The translations under genes were made by a program, and so were the position numbers. A stretch of DNA of 64,000 nucleotides from Streptomyces globosus. Lineage in GTDB: Bacteria > Actinomycetota > Actinomycetes > Streptomycetales > Streptomycetaceae. The first letter of the stretch is position 1. Every line of letters begins with the position of its first letter. Positions 53,754-61,572 of this stretch are shown here, in pieces. The notes below the pieces were generated by a model that saw only the letters and a list, made by a program, of their open reading frames with translations, made no database searches and was not told where the DNA came from. The stretch is taken from the NCBI RefSeq assembly GCF_003325375.1, contig NZ_CP030862.1, positions 2,359,501 through 2,423,500 on the forward strand, written 5' to 3'.

Positions 53754-55583
53754 ATGTCCGGACCCCGCGCTGCCCGCCACACCCCGTCGAGACACGCCGC
53801 CGGCGGTCCCGGGCGGCAGATAAGGCCCCAGATGGTGCGCGCGGCCGTGCTGCCCGCCCTCGCCGCCGGCCTCAGCGGGACCGCTGCCGTGATCTTCACC
53901 CTGCAGCTCGGCGGCGGCTCCGGACACCGCGACCCGCGCCTGTGGCCCGTCCTCGTCGGCTGCGCCCTGCTCGTCGCCGGCGCGCTCGCCGCTGCCTTCC
54001 TCGGCGCCGAGCGCTCCGCCAAGGCCGTCCGCGACCGCTGCGAGGCCCTGCGCCGCTCCAGCATCCGCGGCCGCCAGGAGCTGCGGACGGCCGCCGAACG
54101 GCTGGAGCGCGGCGAGGCACCGAACCGGCCCGTCCGCGGCGGCCCCACCGGCCCGCCCCCCGGCACCGACCCCGGGCGCGTCGACGAGTTCTGGCTGCTC
54201 GCCCAGGAGCTGCGCGGCGCCCGCGAGCAGGCGCACACCGCGCTCGTACGGGTCGCCGGACCCGCCGCGCCCTCCGACAGCGACCGGAAGGTCGAGGTGT
54301 TCATGAACCTCGCCCGCCGGCTCCAGTCCCTCGTGCACCGGGAGATCACGCTCCTCGACGGCCTGGAGGACACCGTCGAGGACCCCGACCTCCTCAAGGA
54401 GCTCTTCCACGTCGACCACCTCGCCACCCGGATCCGCCGCCACGCCGAGAACCTCGCCGTGCTCGGCGGCGCCGCCTCCCGCCGCCAGTGGACCCGGCCC
54501 ATCGACCTCGGCGAGGTGCTGCGCTCGGCCGTCGCCGAGGTCGAGCAGTACACGCGCGTGAAGGTGGTGCCGCCGGCGGGCGGCACCGTCCGCGGGCACG
54601 CCGTCGCCGACGTCGTGCACCTGCTGGCCGAACTCGTCGAGAACGCCACCGTGTTCTCCGCCCCCGACACCGACGTCGTGCTGCGCGCCGAACGGGTCAC
54701 CGCAGGCATCGCCGTGGAGGTCGAGGACCGCGGACTGGGGATGCCCGCCGCCGAACTGCACCGGATGAACGCGCTCCTCGCCGACCCCGACCAGGTCAGC
54801 GTCCGGCACCTGCTCGCCGACGGGCGGATCGGCCTGTTCGTGGTGTCGGCGCTGGCCCGCCGGCACGGCATCGCCGTCGAGCTCAAGACGAACATCTACG
54901 GCGGCCTGGACGCCGTGCTCGTCCTGCCCCAGGACCTGCTCGGAGCCCAGGCCTCCGGCGCGGGGGAGGGGCAGGGCGGCTCCCGGGCCACCTCCTGGGG
55001 CACCGGAAACGGCCCGCTGAACGGGCCCACCACGGGGAACGGCGCTCCGGCCGCGCCGCCGCTGGAGCCGGCACGGGTGGCCGTACCGCGGCCGGAGGCG
55101 CCCGCCGCGCCCCCCGCCGCCCCGGCCCGGATGCAGGCGCCGGCGCAGACGGGCCCGTACACCGACCCCCGCCTCCCGGCGCCCGCCGTACCGGAGCCCC
55201 GGGAACCGGCCCGCCCCGCGCCGGAGCCGGCCCGCGCCGCCGGGCCCCCGCTCCCCGGCGGCCCCGCTCCGGCCGCCGCGCCCGCCGCTGCCCCGTGGCG
55301 GGTACCGCCCGGCGCCCCGGCCCCTGCCCCGGCCCCGGCCCCCTGGCCCGTACCCCCCGGCCCCGACGCCGCGGGCGTGCCCGTACCGGCCGGGCGGGCC
55401 GCGGCCGCGGCCGGGCGGCCGCCGCTGCCCCGCCGGCGCGCCCAGTCACACCTCGCGCCCGGACTGCGCGACACCCCCGCACCGGCCCGCCCGCCCGCAC
55501 CCGATCAGCCCGTCCACGACCCGCACCTGATGGCCGCCTTCCAACGCGGCTTCGGCCTCGCCCAGGCGGACGGCGAGACGTGA
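53754..55583 (+). CDS. cvnA: Conservon sensor-kinase-like protein CvnA
   Basis: A 609-residue protein. Two membrane segments lie near residues 28-52 and 62-82, followed by a coiled region, then HVDHLATRIRRHAENL near 222, as in CvnA proteins. A HATPase domain has its N-box in ELVENATVFSAPDTD near 293 and a G-box in VEDRGLGMP near 324. The last 200 residues are Pro/Ala-rich and probably disordered. CvnA proteins are membrane sensors that act with CvnB-D as a G-protein-coupled-like complex. ATG 53754 was chosen near GAGGAC. Confidence 0.9.
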   Translation: MSGPRAARHTPSRHAAGGPGRQIRPQMVRAAVLPALAAGLSGTAAVIFTLQLGGGSGHRDPRLWPVLVGCALLVAGALAAAFLGAERSAKAVRDRCEALRRSSIRGRQELRTAAERLERGEAPNRPVRGGPTGPPPGTDPGRVDEFWLLAQELRGAREQAHTALVRVAGPAAPSDSDRKVEVFMNLARRLQSLVHREITLLDGLEDTVEDPDLLKELFHVDHLATRIRRHAENLAVLGGAASRRQWTRPIDLGEVLRSAVAEVEQYTRVKVVPPAGGTVRGHAVADVVHLLAELVENATVFSAPDTDVVLRAERVTAGIAVEVEDRGLGMPAAELHRMNALLADPDQVSVRHLLADGRIGLFVVSALARRHGIAVELKTNIYGGLDAVLVLPQDLLGAQASGAGEGQGGSRATSWGTGNGPLNGPTTGNGAPAAPPLEPARVAVPRPEAPAAPPAAPARMQAPAQTGPYTDPRLPAPAVPEPREPARPAPEPARAAGPPLPGGPAPAAAPAAAPWRVPPGAPAPAPAPAPWPVPPGPDAAGVPVPAGRAAAAAGRPPLPRRRAQSHLAPGLRDTPAPARPPAPDQPVHDPHLMAAFQRGFGLAQADGET

Positions 55584-55642
55584 CCCCCACCCCCACCCCG
55601 ACGCCGGAACCCGGCCCCGGACCCAGCAAGGAGCGCACCACC

Positions 55643-56071
55643 ATGGGCGGCGACACCGCAACGGCGACCAGCCGGCTCTCGGACCTCGACTGGCTGCTCA
55701 GCGGACTCGTGCAGCGCGTCCCCTACACCCGCAGCGCCGTGCTGCTGACCCGCGACGGCCTCGTCACCTGCCTCCACGGCCTCGACGCGGACGCCGCCGA
55801 CCACCTGGCTGCCCTCGCCTCCGGCCTGTACTCCCTCGGCCGCAGCGCCGGAGCCAGGTTCGGGGACGGCGCCGAGGTGCGGCAGGTCGTCGTCGAACTC
55901 GACACCGCCCTCGTGTTCGTCTCGGCCGCCGGATCCGGGACCTGCCTCGCCGTCCTCGCCGACCGCGAAGCCGACGCCGGCGTCCTCGGCTACGAGATGG
56001 CCATGCTCGTCAAGAGCGTCCGCCCCTACCTGGCGGCCCCGCCCCGGCGGCCCGCCGCCGCAGCGGAGTGA
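55643..56071 (+). CDS. cvnB: Roadblock/LC7-domain protein CvnB
   Basis: A 142-residue Roadblock/LC7 protein. LDWLLSGLVQRVPYTRSAVLLTRDGLV near residues 12-38 and the C-terminal LGYEMAMLVKSVRPYL are typical. It is expected to bind the small GTPase CvnD. ATG 55643 has AAGGAG upstream; a GTG at 55580, overlapping the cvnA stop, would add 21 Pro/Thr-rich residues. The stop overlaps cvnC. Confidence 0.92.
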   Translation: MGGDTATATSRLSDLDWLLSGLVQRVPYTRSAVLLTRDGLVTCLHGLDADAADHLAALASGLYSLGRSAGARFGDGAEVRQVVVELDTALVFVSAAGSGTCLAVLADREADAGVLGYEMAMLVKSVRPYLAAPPRRPAAAAE

Positions 56072-56493
56072 TCCGGGCCCGCGCCGTGCCCGGCAAGGGG
56101 GGCCCGCGCGAGCCGGCGCCCTGGCTCGACGACTCCGCGGGGCGGGTCGTACGCCCGTACACGGCCAGCGGCGGCCGCACCCGCCCGGCCGTCGCCCTCG
56201 ACCTGCTCTCCTCGCTGACCGCGACCGGGGCGCGGCCCCGCGCCCCGCTCGGGGCCGAGCACAGCGCCGCCCTGCGCCTCTGCGCGGGCGCCGCGGCCGT
56301 CACCGTCGCCGAGGTCGCCGGGCAGCTGCGGCTCCCCGCGGCGGTGGCGAAGGTCCTCCTGTCCGACCTGGTCGAAGCCGGGGCCGTCACGGCGTCCGCG
56401 CCGTGCTTCCCCGGCGGGGGCGGGCCGTGCGCCGCCGCCGACGACCAGACCCTCCTGCAGGCGGTGCTCGATGGCCTACGCCGCCGGCTGTGA
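56068..56493 (+). CDS. cvnC: DUF742 protein CvnC
   Basis: A 141-residue DUF742 protein with VRPYTASGGRTRP near residues 28-40, the family's N-terminal hallmark, and a winged-helix-like centre (TVAEVAGQLRLPAAVAKVLLSDLVEAGAV). GTG 56068 overlaps cvnB by 4 nt, and the gene overlaps cvnD by 23 bp. Confidence 0.92.
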   Translation: MIRARAVPGKGGPREPAPWLDDSAGRVVRPYTASGGRTRPAVALDLLSSLTATGARPRAPLGAEHSAALRLCAGAAAVTVAEVAGQLRLPAAVAKVLLSDLVEAGAVTASAPCFPGGGGPCAAADDQTLLQAVLDGLRRRL

Positions 56494-57103
56494 CACCCGC
56501 GGCACCGCCGCCACCGCCCGGGCCGCGACGCTGAAGATCCTCGTCGCGGGCGGCTTCGGCGCGGGCAAGACGACCTTCGTCGGCGCGGTCAGCGAGATCC
56601 CGCCGCTGTGCACCGAGGAACTCCTCAGCGGCATCGGCGCGGACGCCGACCCCCTCGACGGCGTCGACGCGAAGACGGCCACGACCGTCGCCCTCGACTT
56701 CGGCCGGATCAGCCTGGACACGGGCCACGTCCTCTACCTCTTCGGCACGCCCGGACAGGAGCGCTTCTGGTTCCTGTGGGAGGAGCTGTGCGCCGGGGCA
56801 CTCGGGGCGGTCGTCCTCGCCGACACCCGCCGCCTCGCCGACTGCTTCCCCGCCGTCGACTTCTTCGAACGCCGAGGCATCGCGTTCGTCGTCGCCGTCA
56901 ACGAGTTCGACGGCGGCCACCGCTACACCGCCGCGGAGGTCCGCGAAGCGGTCGGGCTCCCGCCCGGCGTGCCCGTCGTCCACTGCGACGCCCGGCTCAC
57001 GGCCTCCGCGACGGCCGTCCTGGCCGAGCTCGTCCACCACCTGCTGTCCACGGCCGCACCGGCCGTGCCCGCCCAGCCCACGGATCGGGGGGAACCGACG
57101 TGA
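56471..57103 (+). CDS. cvnD: Ras-like GTPase CvnD
   Basis: A 210-residue small GTPase of the conservon class. The P-loop is GGFGAGKTT near residue 27, the switch II motif is FGTPGQERFWF near 91 and the G4-like region is AVNEFDGG near 142, which deviates from NKxD as usual for CvnD. It should be the signal output of the conservon. ATG 56471 lies within cvnC. The stop overlaps the GAF gene by 4 nt. Confidence 0.92.
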   Translation: MAYAAGCDTRGTAATARAATLKILVAGGFGAGKTTFVGAVSEIPPLCTEELLSGIGADADPLDGVDAKTATTVALDFGRISLDTGHVLYLFGTPGQERFWFLWEELCAGALGAVVLADTRRLADCFPAVDFFERRGIAFVVAVNEFDGGHRYTAAEVREAVGLPPGVPVVHCDARLTASATAVLAELVHHLLSTAAPAVPAQPTDRGEPT

Positions 57104-57651
57104 CCCACTACGAGTCGACCGGACACCTGCTGCTCACACCCGTCGACCGGGAGGCGCCCGCCCGCGCCGTCCGGCTGCGCGAACTGGGCCTCGGCGAGCG
57201 GGCCGACGGCGAACTCGACGCCTTCGCGCGGCACATCGCCGAGGAGCTGCGCGCCCCGTACACCGGCGTCAACTTCGTCGGCGAGGAACGCCAGTTCTTC
57301 GCCGGCCTGCACCACGTCCCCGGCGCGCCCGCGAGCGGCTACCCGGCCCGGGTGCTGCCCCGCGACCGCGGCTACTGCCCGCACGTCGTCGTACGGGGCC
57401 GGGCCCTCGTCCTGGAGGACGTACGGGACTTCGCCCGGTTCGCAGGCAACGCCGTCGTCGACGAGAGCGGCGTACGCAGCTACGCCGGAGCCCCGCTCAC
57501 GGACCGCGGCGGCATGGTGCTCGGCACGGTGTGCGCGGTGGACACCGAGCCCCGCAAGTGGGGCACCGAGGGCCTCGCGGGCATCAAGGCGCTGGCCGCG
57601 GAACTCGGCGGGATCCTCCACGCCCGCGAGTCCGCCCGCCGCGCCGGCTGA
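57100..57651 (+). CDS. GAF-domain protein of the conservon
   Basis: A 183-residue cytoplasmic protein with a single GAF domain (about residues 25-180: YTGVNFVGEERQFFAG, RDRGYCPHVV, VRSYAGAPLTDRGGMVLGTVCAVD). In other conservons the fifth gene may be a GAF protein or a cytochrome P450; only the GAF protein is present here. GTG 57100 overlaps cvnD by 4 nt. It is the likely last gene of the operon; a short hairpin CGCCCGG/CCGGGCG (57654-57669) follows. Confidence 0.85.
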   Translation: MTHYESTGHLLLTPVDREAPARAVRLRELGLGERADGELDAFARHIAEELRAPYTGVNFVGEERQFFAGLHHVPGAPASGYPARVLPRDRGYCPHVVVRGRALVLEDVRDFARFAGNAVVDESGVRSYAGAPLTDRGGMVLGTVCAVDTEPRKWGTEGLAGIKALAAELGGILHARESARRAG

Positions 57652-57740
57652 CCCGCCCGGGGCCGGGCGGCGGGCGGCAGCCCGCAGCAGGCGCTACGGT
57701 CGACCGCAGCGCCCCGACGGTGCCGGAAGGAGGGCTCGCC

Positions 57741-58097
57741 ATGGCCGTGACCGCCGAGGACGTCCGTACGGTCGCGCTGTCGCTCCCCGACAGCAGTGAG
57801 AAGCCCGCCTGGGGCATGCCCGCCTTCCGGGTCGGCGGGCGGATCTTCGCCGCCCTCGGGGACGACGACGCCTCGATGGGCGTGAAGTGCCCCAGGGAGG
57901 ACCGGGCGGAGCTCATCGCGGCCGAGCCGGAGAAGTTCTTCCTCCGGGCCGGCCACGACGACGGCTACACCTGGCTCCGCGTCCGCCTCGGGGCCGTCGA
58001 GGACGTGGCCGAACTGCGGGCGATCCTCGCCGACTCCTGGCTCCAGGCGGCCCCGCGGCGGCTCGCCGCGGCGCACCCCGAGGTCGCCCGCCGGTGA
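57741..58097 (+). CDS. MmcQ/YjbR family protein
   Basis: A 118-residue CyaY-fold protein. VRTVALSLPDSSEKPAWGMPAFRVGGRIFAAL at residues 8-39 and the late GYTWLRVRLGAVEDVAEL fit the family. ATG 57741 follows GGAAGGAGGG. It is a single gene, convergent with the split transketolase (9 bp between stops). Function is unknown; the family is loosely called DNA-binding. Confidence 0.9.
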   Translation: MAVTAEDVRTVALSLPDSSEKPAWGMPAFRVGGRIFAALGDDDASMGVKCPREDRAELIAAEPEKFFLRAGHDDGYTWLRVRLGAVEDVAELRAILADSWLQAAPRRLAAAHPEVARR

Positions 58098-58106
58098 CCC
58101 GCCGCC

Positions 58107-59003
58107 TCAGCGCAGGAAGGCGGTGATCCGCTCGCGCAGCGAGCGGGCGTCCAGGCCGTGCGCCGCCGTGTGCTCGTCGACCGTGCCGTAGCGGCGCAGC
58201 TCCGCCCGGCCCACGCCCAGCCCCAGCACCCGGTGCGGTACGTCGACCAGGGCCTCGGCCGCGGCTCCCGCGGAGGTGCCCGCCAGGTACGGCTCGACCA
58301 GCACGACGTCGGCCGCGGCCCGGCCGGCCGCCGTGCGCAGCGCGGCCCCGTCGAAGGGCCGGACCGTCGCCGCGTACAGGACCGTCACGTCCAGGCCCTC
58401 CGTCGCGGCGAGGACGTTGTCCAGCATCGGGCCGACCGCGACGACCACCCCCGAGCCGCCCTCCCGGACGGTCTCCGTCCGCAGCCCGTCCACGGGGCGC
58501 GGCGCCCCGTTCGACAGCGCCGAGAGCCGGACGTACACCCTGTCGTCGCCGGCGGCGTACGCGTGCCGCAGCAGCGCCTCCGCCTCGTCGGGATGGCCCG
58601 GCACGTGCACCGTCCAGCCGTCCAGGGTGTCCAGCAGGGCCACGTCGCCCGGCGCCATGTGCGTGAAGCCGCCCGCCGGCCAGTCGTAGCTCGCCGCGGC
58701 GCTGACCAGCACACCGCCCGTGCCCTGGTGCCCGAAGTCCAGCTTGACCTGCTCGAACGGCCGCTCCACCAGGAAGCTGGCGAACGTGTGCATGATCGGC
58801 CGGAGCCCGGTGAGGGCCAGCCCGCCGCCCACCCCGACCAGCAGCTGCTCCCGGATCCCCACGTTCAGCACCCGGTCGGGGTGGCGCTCCCGGGCGGGGC
58901 GGAACCCGTCCATGGTGATCTCGGCCAGCACCAGCGCCAGCCGCGGGTCCTCGTCGAGCAGCTGCGACGTCACGGAGACGAACCGCTCCCGCATGGTGTC
59001 CAC
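58107..59003 (-). CDS. Transketolase, C-terminal subunit
   Basis: A 298-residue pyrimidine-binding plus C-terminal part of a split transketolase. The catalytic glutamate lies in NVGIREQLLVGVGGGLAL near residue 48, and the C-terminal domain starts near 180 (VVVAVGPMLDNVLAA). It needs the N-terminal subunit encoded just upstream to form a ThDP enzyme. GTG at complement 59001-59003 has GGAGG 5 nt upstream; ATG three codons later is possible. The gap to the N-subunit gene is 46 bp, so the two form an operon. Confidence 0.88.
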   Translation of the reverse strand: MDTMRERFVSVTSQLLDEDPRLALVLAEITMDGFRPARERHPDRVLNVGIREQLLVGVGGGLALTGLRPIMHTFASFLVERPFEQVKLDFGHQGTGGVLVSAAASYDWPAGGFTHMAPGDVALLDTLDGWTVHVPGHPDEAEALLRHAYAAGDDRVYVRLSALSNGAPRPVDGLRTETVREGGSGVVVAVGPMLDNVLAATEGLDVTVLYAATVRPFDGAALRTAAGRAAADVVLVEPYLAGTSAGAAAEALVDVPHRVLGLGVGRAELRRYGTVDEHTAAHGLDARSLRERITAFLR

Positions 59004-59049
59004 ACAATCCTCCAGAATCTCCGGAACCCTCGGGTTCCCCTCGGGCCGG

Positions 59050-59751
59050 TCAGGCCTTCTTCTCGACGCGGGCGACGACGGCGTGCGGCCGGCCGGGGTG
59101 CGGCGCGGTGAACGCCGCGTGAAGCGCCTCGTGGTCGCGGCCGTCCACGGTCACCGCCGACCAGCCCGCCGCCTCGAAGCGGGAGGCGATGCCGCCGGGC
59201 CAGCCGTGCGTCGCCGAGTCGTTGTCGACCACCACGGTGTGCAGGCGCTCCAGGCCCGCGGAGCCCGCGTAGGCGAGGGCCTCGTGGTTGCTGCCCTCGT
59301 CCAGCTCGGCGTCGCCGATCAGCACCCACACGGCCGGATCGGCCAGGCCCTGCGCGCGCAGGCCGAGGGCGCTGCCGACGGCGAGCGGCAGGCCGTGGCC
59401 GAGCGAGCCGCTGGCGATCTCCACTCCCGGGACCAGGACGCGGTCCGGGTGGTGGCCGAGGGGGGAGTCGTACGAGCCGAAGCCGCTCAGCCAGTCGACG
59501 GGGAAGAACCCCTTCGCGGCGAGCACGGCGTAGTAGGCCATCGGGCCGTGCCCCTTGGACAGCAGGAACCGGTCCCGGCCGGGATCGCCTGCCGTCTCCG
59601 GTGCGACCCGCAGCACGCGGTCGTACAGCACCCACAGCACGTCGAGCGTGGATGTGGCGGCGGGGCCGTGCTTCTCGGCCCCCGTCATGAGCGCCATCAG
59701 GCGCCCCAGGTCCTCGTGGCGGACCCCGGGGTCCGCGGTTGCGTGAGACAT
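59050..59751 (-). CDS. Transketolase, N-terminal subunit
   Basis: A 233-residue ThDP diphosphate-binding subunit. FLLSKGHGPMAYYAVLAAKG near residue 60, SGSLGHGLPLAVGSALG near 112 and the ThDP-metal motif GDAELDEGSNHEA near 140 (GDA instead of GDG) are visible. ATG at complement 59749-59751 coincides with the predicted transcription start of the promoter described next, so the mRNA is probably leaderless; no ribosome site lies upstream. Split transketolases act in pentose-phosphate or sugar-specific pathways; the substrate is unknown. Confidence 0.88.
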   Translation of the reverse strand: MSHATADPGVRHEDLGRLMALMTGAEKHGPAATSTLDVLWVLYDRVLRVAPETAGDPGRDRFLLSKGHGPMAYYAVLAAKGFFPVDWLSGFGSYDSPLGHHPDRVLVPGVEIASGSLGHGLPLAVGSALGLRAQGLADPAVWVLIGDAELDEGSNHEALAYAGSAGLERLHTVVVDNDSATHGWPGGIASRFEAAGWSAVTVDGRDHEALHAAFTAPHPGRPHAVVARVEKKA

Positions 59752-59757
59752 GAGTGG

Positions 59758-59788
59758 ATCATGCAACCTCAAGCCTGCTTGAGGTCAA
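59758..59788 (-). promoter_or_regulatory. SoxR/MerR-type promoter of the transketolase operon
   Basis: On the minus strand, TTGACC (59783-59788) and CATGAT (59758-59763) are separated by 19 bp, the long spacer typical of MerR-family promoters. The spacer region holds the perfect palindrome CCTCAAGCCTGCTTGAGG (59767-59784), whose half-sites equal those of the enterobacterial SoxR box. SoxR is known to activate by untwisting such spacers when oxidised. Confidence 0.78.
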
Positions 59789-59897
59789 GGGCCGGCCGCG
59801 GCGCCGGAGGCCGGAAAGGTGCGCGCGACCACCCGGCGGAGTGCGGTATTGTTCTCATGCGCGTTCGGCCGAGGGGAAACCCCAGGTCAGCGGGTAT

Positions 59898-59971
<74 letters not shown>

Positions 59972-59991
59972 CTCGAAAGAGTCGCAGGTCA

Positions 59992-60023
59992 GAGGCCGTA
60001 TCGGAAGCATCCGATACGGCCTC
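59992..60023 (+). terminator. tRNA-Pro terminator
   Basis: GAGGCCGTATCGGA (59992-60005) pairs perfectly with TCCGATACGGCCTC (60010-60023) around a 4-nt loop, followed by a short T run (GTTTT). Confidence 0.85.
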
Positions 60024-60070
60024 AAGATCGTTTTAGGGGGCCGGTTGGTGATCCAGTCGGTCTGATCAGG

Positions 60071-60313
60071 TCAGACGGCGGTCATTGTCGTGAGTGGCAG
60101 TGAACGAGGTGCACGGAGCACCATGAGCGAGCCGTGTCCGGCGATCTTGCGTAGTACGTGCAGCGGGACGCCGGCGTCGGCGAACCATGTCAGTCCGGTG
60201 TGGCGGAGGTCGTGCCGCCGGAGGTGCTCGAAGCCGAGCTCGGTGACGACGTCGTCCCAGCGCGTGGCGTCGCGCAGGACCGCGGTGGAGATGCGTCCGC
60301 CGCGCGGTCCAAA
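60071..60313 (-). pseudogene. Tyrosine recombinase (integrase), C-terminal remnant
   Basis: About 80 codons encode the end of a phage-type integrase. RHDLRHTGLTWFADAGVP and VLRKIAGHGSL carry the H-x-x-R and GHGS boxes, but after GHGSL the sequence is unrelated, so the catalytic tyrosine is lost. The N-terminal domains are missing. Its C-terminus points at the tRNA-Pro 3' end 100 bp away, the usual geometry of an integrase beside its attachment site. It is a decayed copy. Confidence 0.8.
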
Positions 60314-60671
60314 GGCTCCTCGGTCCGCTCGCGGTAGGCGGCGGCACGCAGGGCGCGGCTCAGCCGTGCGGCGGCACTCTGCTCGGCGGCGGTGGGCCTG
60401 CGGGTACCCGTGACCGGGTTGCCGTAGGGCGCCGGTGTGCCGTCGGGGGCGACGGTGGTCCACGGGCGTTGAAGACCGACTTGGCGGTGGCGGCTGCTTT
60501 GCGTCGCCGGCCGGCCCGCTGGGCGCGGTCCTGAGCCTGCGCTTTGGACTGCGCGGCCTTGGCCCCGGTCGCTGAGGCCTGTGCCGCGAGGTCGGCGGCG
60601 TCGGTGGCTGCCGTGCTGTCCGTGACGGCCCCCACGGCGCCGGACAGCAGATCGGTGAGGTTCTCCGGCAC
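60310..60671 (-). pseudogene. Broken element-encoded gene (frameshifted)
   Basis: From a GTG at complement 60669-60671 the frame reads MPENLTDLLSGAVGAV and an Ala/Gln/Lys-rich helical stretch, then becomes nonsense near 60470. From there a +1 frame continues sensibly (RPWTTVAPDGTPAPYGNPV, later RLSRALRAAAYRERTEEP) until it meets the integrase remnant. A frameshift plus a deletion explains this. No family is recognised; it resembles proteins of actinomycete mobile elements. Confidence 0.55.
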
Positions 60672-60871
60672 GGGCAGGGCGGGGCCGCGGTGTCCGGAGC
60701 GGGGCAGACGCCCCGCCGGTGCAGCGTCTGCAGTGGCGGTCCAGGACGGCGAACACGCGCCCTAACAGGCCCAGGCCGCAATGGCGCTGACCGGGCATCG
60801 GCCCGACAACCTCCGAGAAGGCACCTGACAAACGGTCCCGGTCCGCCAAAAGCCCCTATCCATAGGTTATT

Positions 60872-60900
60872 TTGACTGGCCTGTCCGTCTCGAATCGACT
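60872..60900 (+). promoter_or_regulatory. Weak promoter candidate before the lipoprotein gene
   Basis: TTGACT (60872-60877) is a good -35; 17 bp later TCGACT (60895-60900) is a poor -10. The area is locally AT-rich, with a small palindrome CCTATC-CATAGG at 60855-60866. Nothing else was seen between 60672 and 60925. Confidence 0.3.
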
Positions 60901-60925
60901 GCCATAACGAACGAAGGGAAACGCC

Positions 60926-61375
60926 ATGAGGATCACCAGGACTGCACGTAGGACGCGGGCCGGGATTGCCGTGTCCGTCGCGGCCCTGGCCGCGGGCTCA
61001 CTCATACTCACCGCCTGCGGCGGAAGCAGCGACAGCGCCGGCAAGCTCGACGGCACCTACTACGTCAAGGACGTCAACGGCACGTCCGACCTCGGCCAGT
61101 TGGTCGTCAAGGGCAACAGCGTCTCGCATCATGAGTACGGCTGCGATGGTGTCTACGAGAAGCCGGGCGTGACCAGCACCGGCGAGTTCACCAAGGATCA
61201 GACCCAGATCATATGGACGGTCGCCGGAGACGACAGCCGCAACAAGCGGACCGGCAGCGAGTCAATCTCGACGAGCAGCACCTCGATCAGCATCGGCGGC
61301 AGCGTGTACGTGCGTGACGACTCCGATGCCGGCAAGGCACTGCTGGACGGCTTCAAGACCAAGTGTGCCAAGTAG
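60926..61375 (+). CDS. Small lipoprotein of the integrated element
   Basis: A 149-residue exported protein: Arg-rich N-terminus, hydrophobic core, lipobox LILTAC near residue 31. The mature part is Ser/Thr/Asp-rich with two further cysteines (EYGC and KTKCAK) that could form a disulfide. ATG 60926 follows GAAGGGAAA. No family is recognised. It faces the TrbL-like gene and may be a surface component or exclusion factor of the element. Confidence 0.75.
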   Translation: MRITRTARRTRAGIAVSVAALAAGSLILTACGGSSDSAGKLDGTYYVKDVNGTSDLGQLVVKGNSVSHHEYGCDGVYEKPGVTSTGEFTKDQTQIIWTVAGDDSRNKRTGSESISTSSTSISIGGSVYVRDDSDAGKALLDGFKTKCAK

Positions 61376-61407
61376 CTTCGACGTCCCGCCGGCCGGCGAG
61401 CAGCACT

Positions 61408-61438
61408 GAACCCCGTGGGCATCGCGTCCACGGGGTTC
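61408..61438 (+). terminator. Terminator after the lipoprotein gene
   Basis: GAACCCCGTGG (61408-61418) pairs perfectly with CCACGGGGTTC (61428-61438) around a 9-nt loop. Confidence 0.8.
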
Positions 61439-61502
61439 TGTCCTTCCTCGGCTGGCCAAGCCTCTGACGTCTCCTCCTGAAGCTGCGGCGCCCGGTATGG
61501 AC

Positions 61503-61542
61503 GACGCACCCGGTGAGGTTGATCGATCTCACCGGGTGCGTC
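61503..61542. terminator. Bidirectional terminator before the TrbL-like gene end
   Basis: GACGCACCCGGTGAG (61503-61517) pairs perfectly with CTCACCGGGTGCGTC (61528-61542) around a 10-nt loop, 30 bp beyond the stop of the minus-strand gene. Confidence 0.8.
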
Positions 61543-61572
61543 AGGCCTCCACGCTCGCCCTCGATCGGAGGA

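Noticed and set aside
58107-59751. Transketolase pair as the missing dxs of the hopanoid operon
   Set aside because: The two genes match split transketolase subunits in size and motifs; DXS is one chain of about 630 residues.
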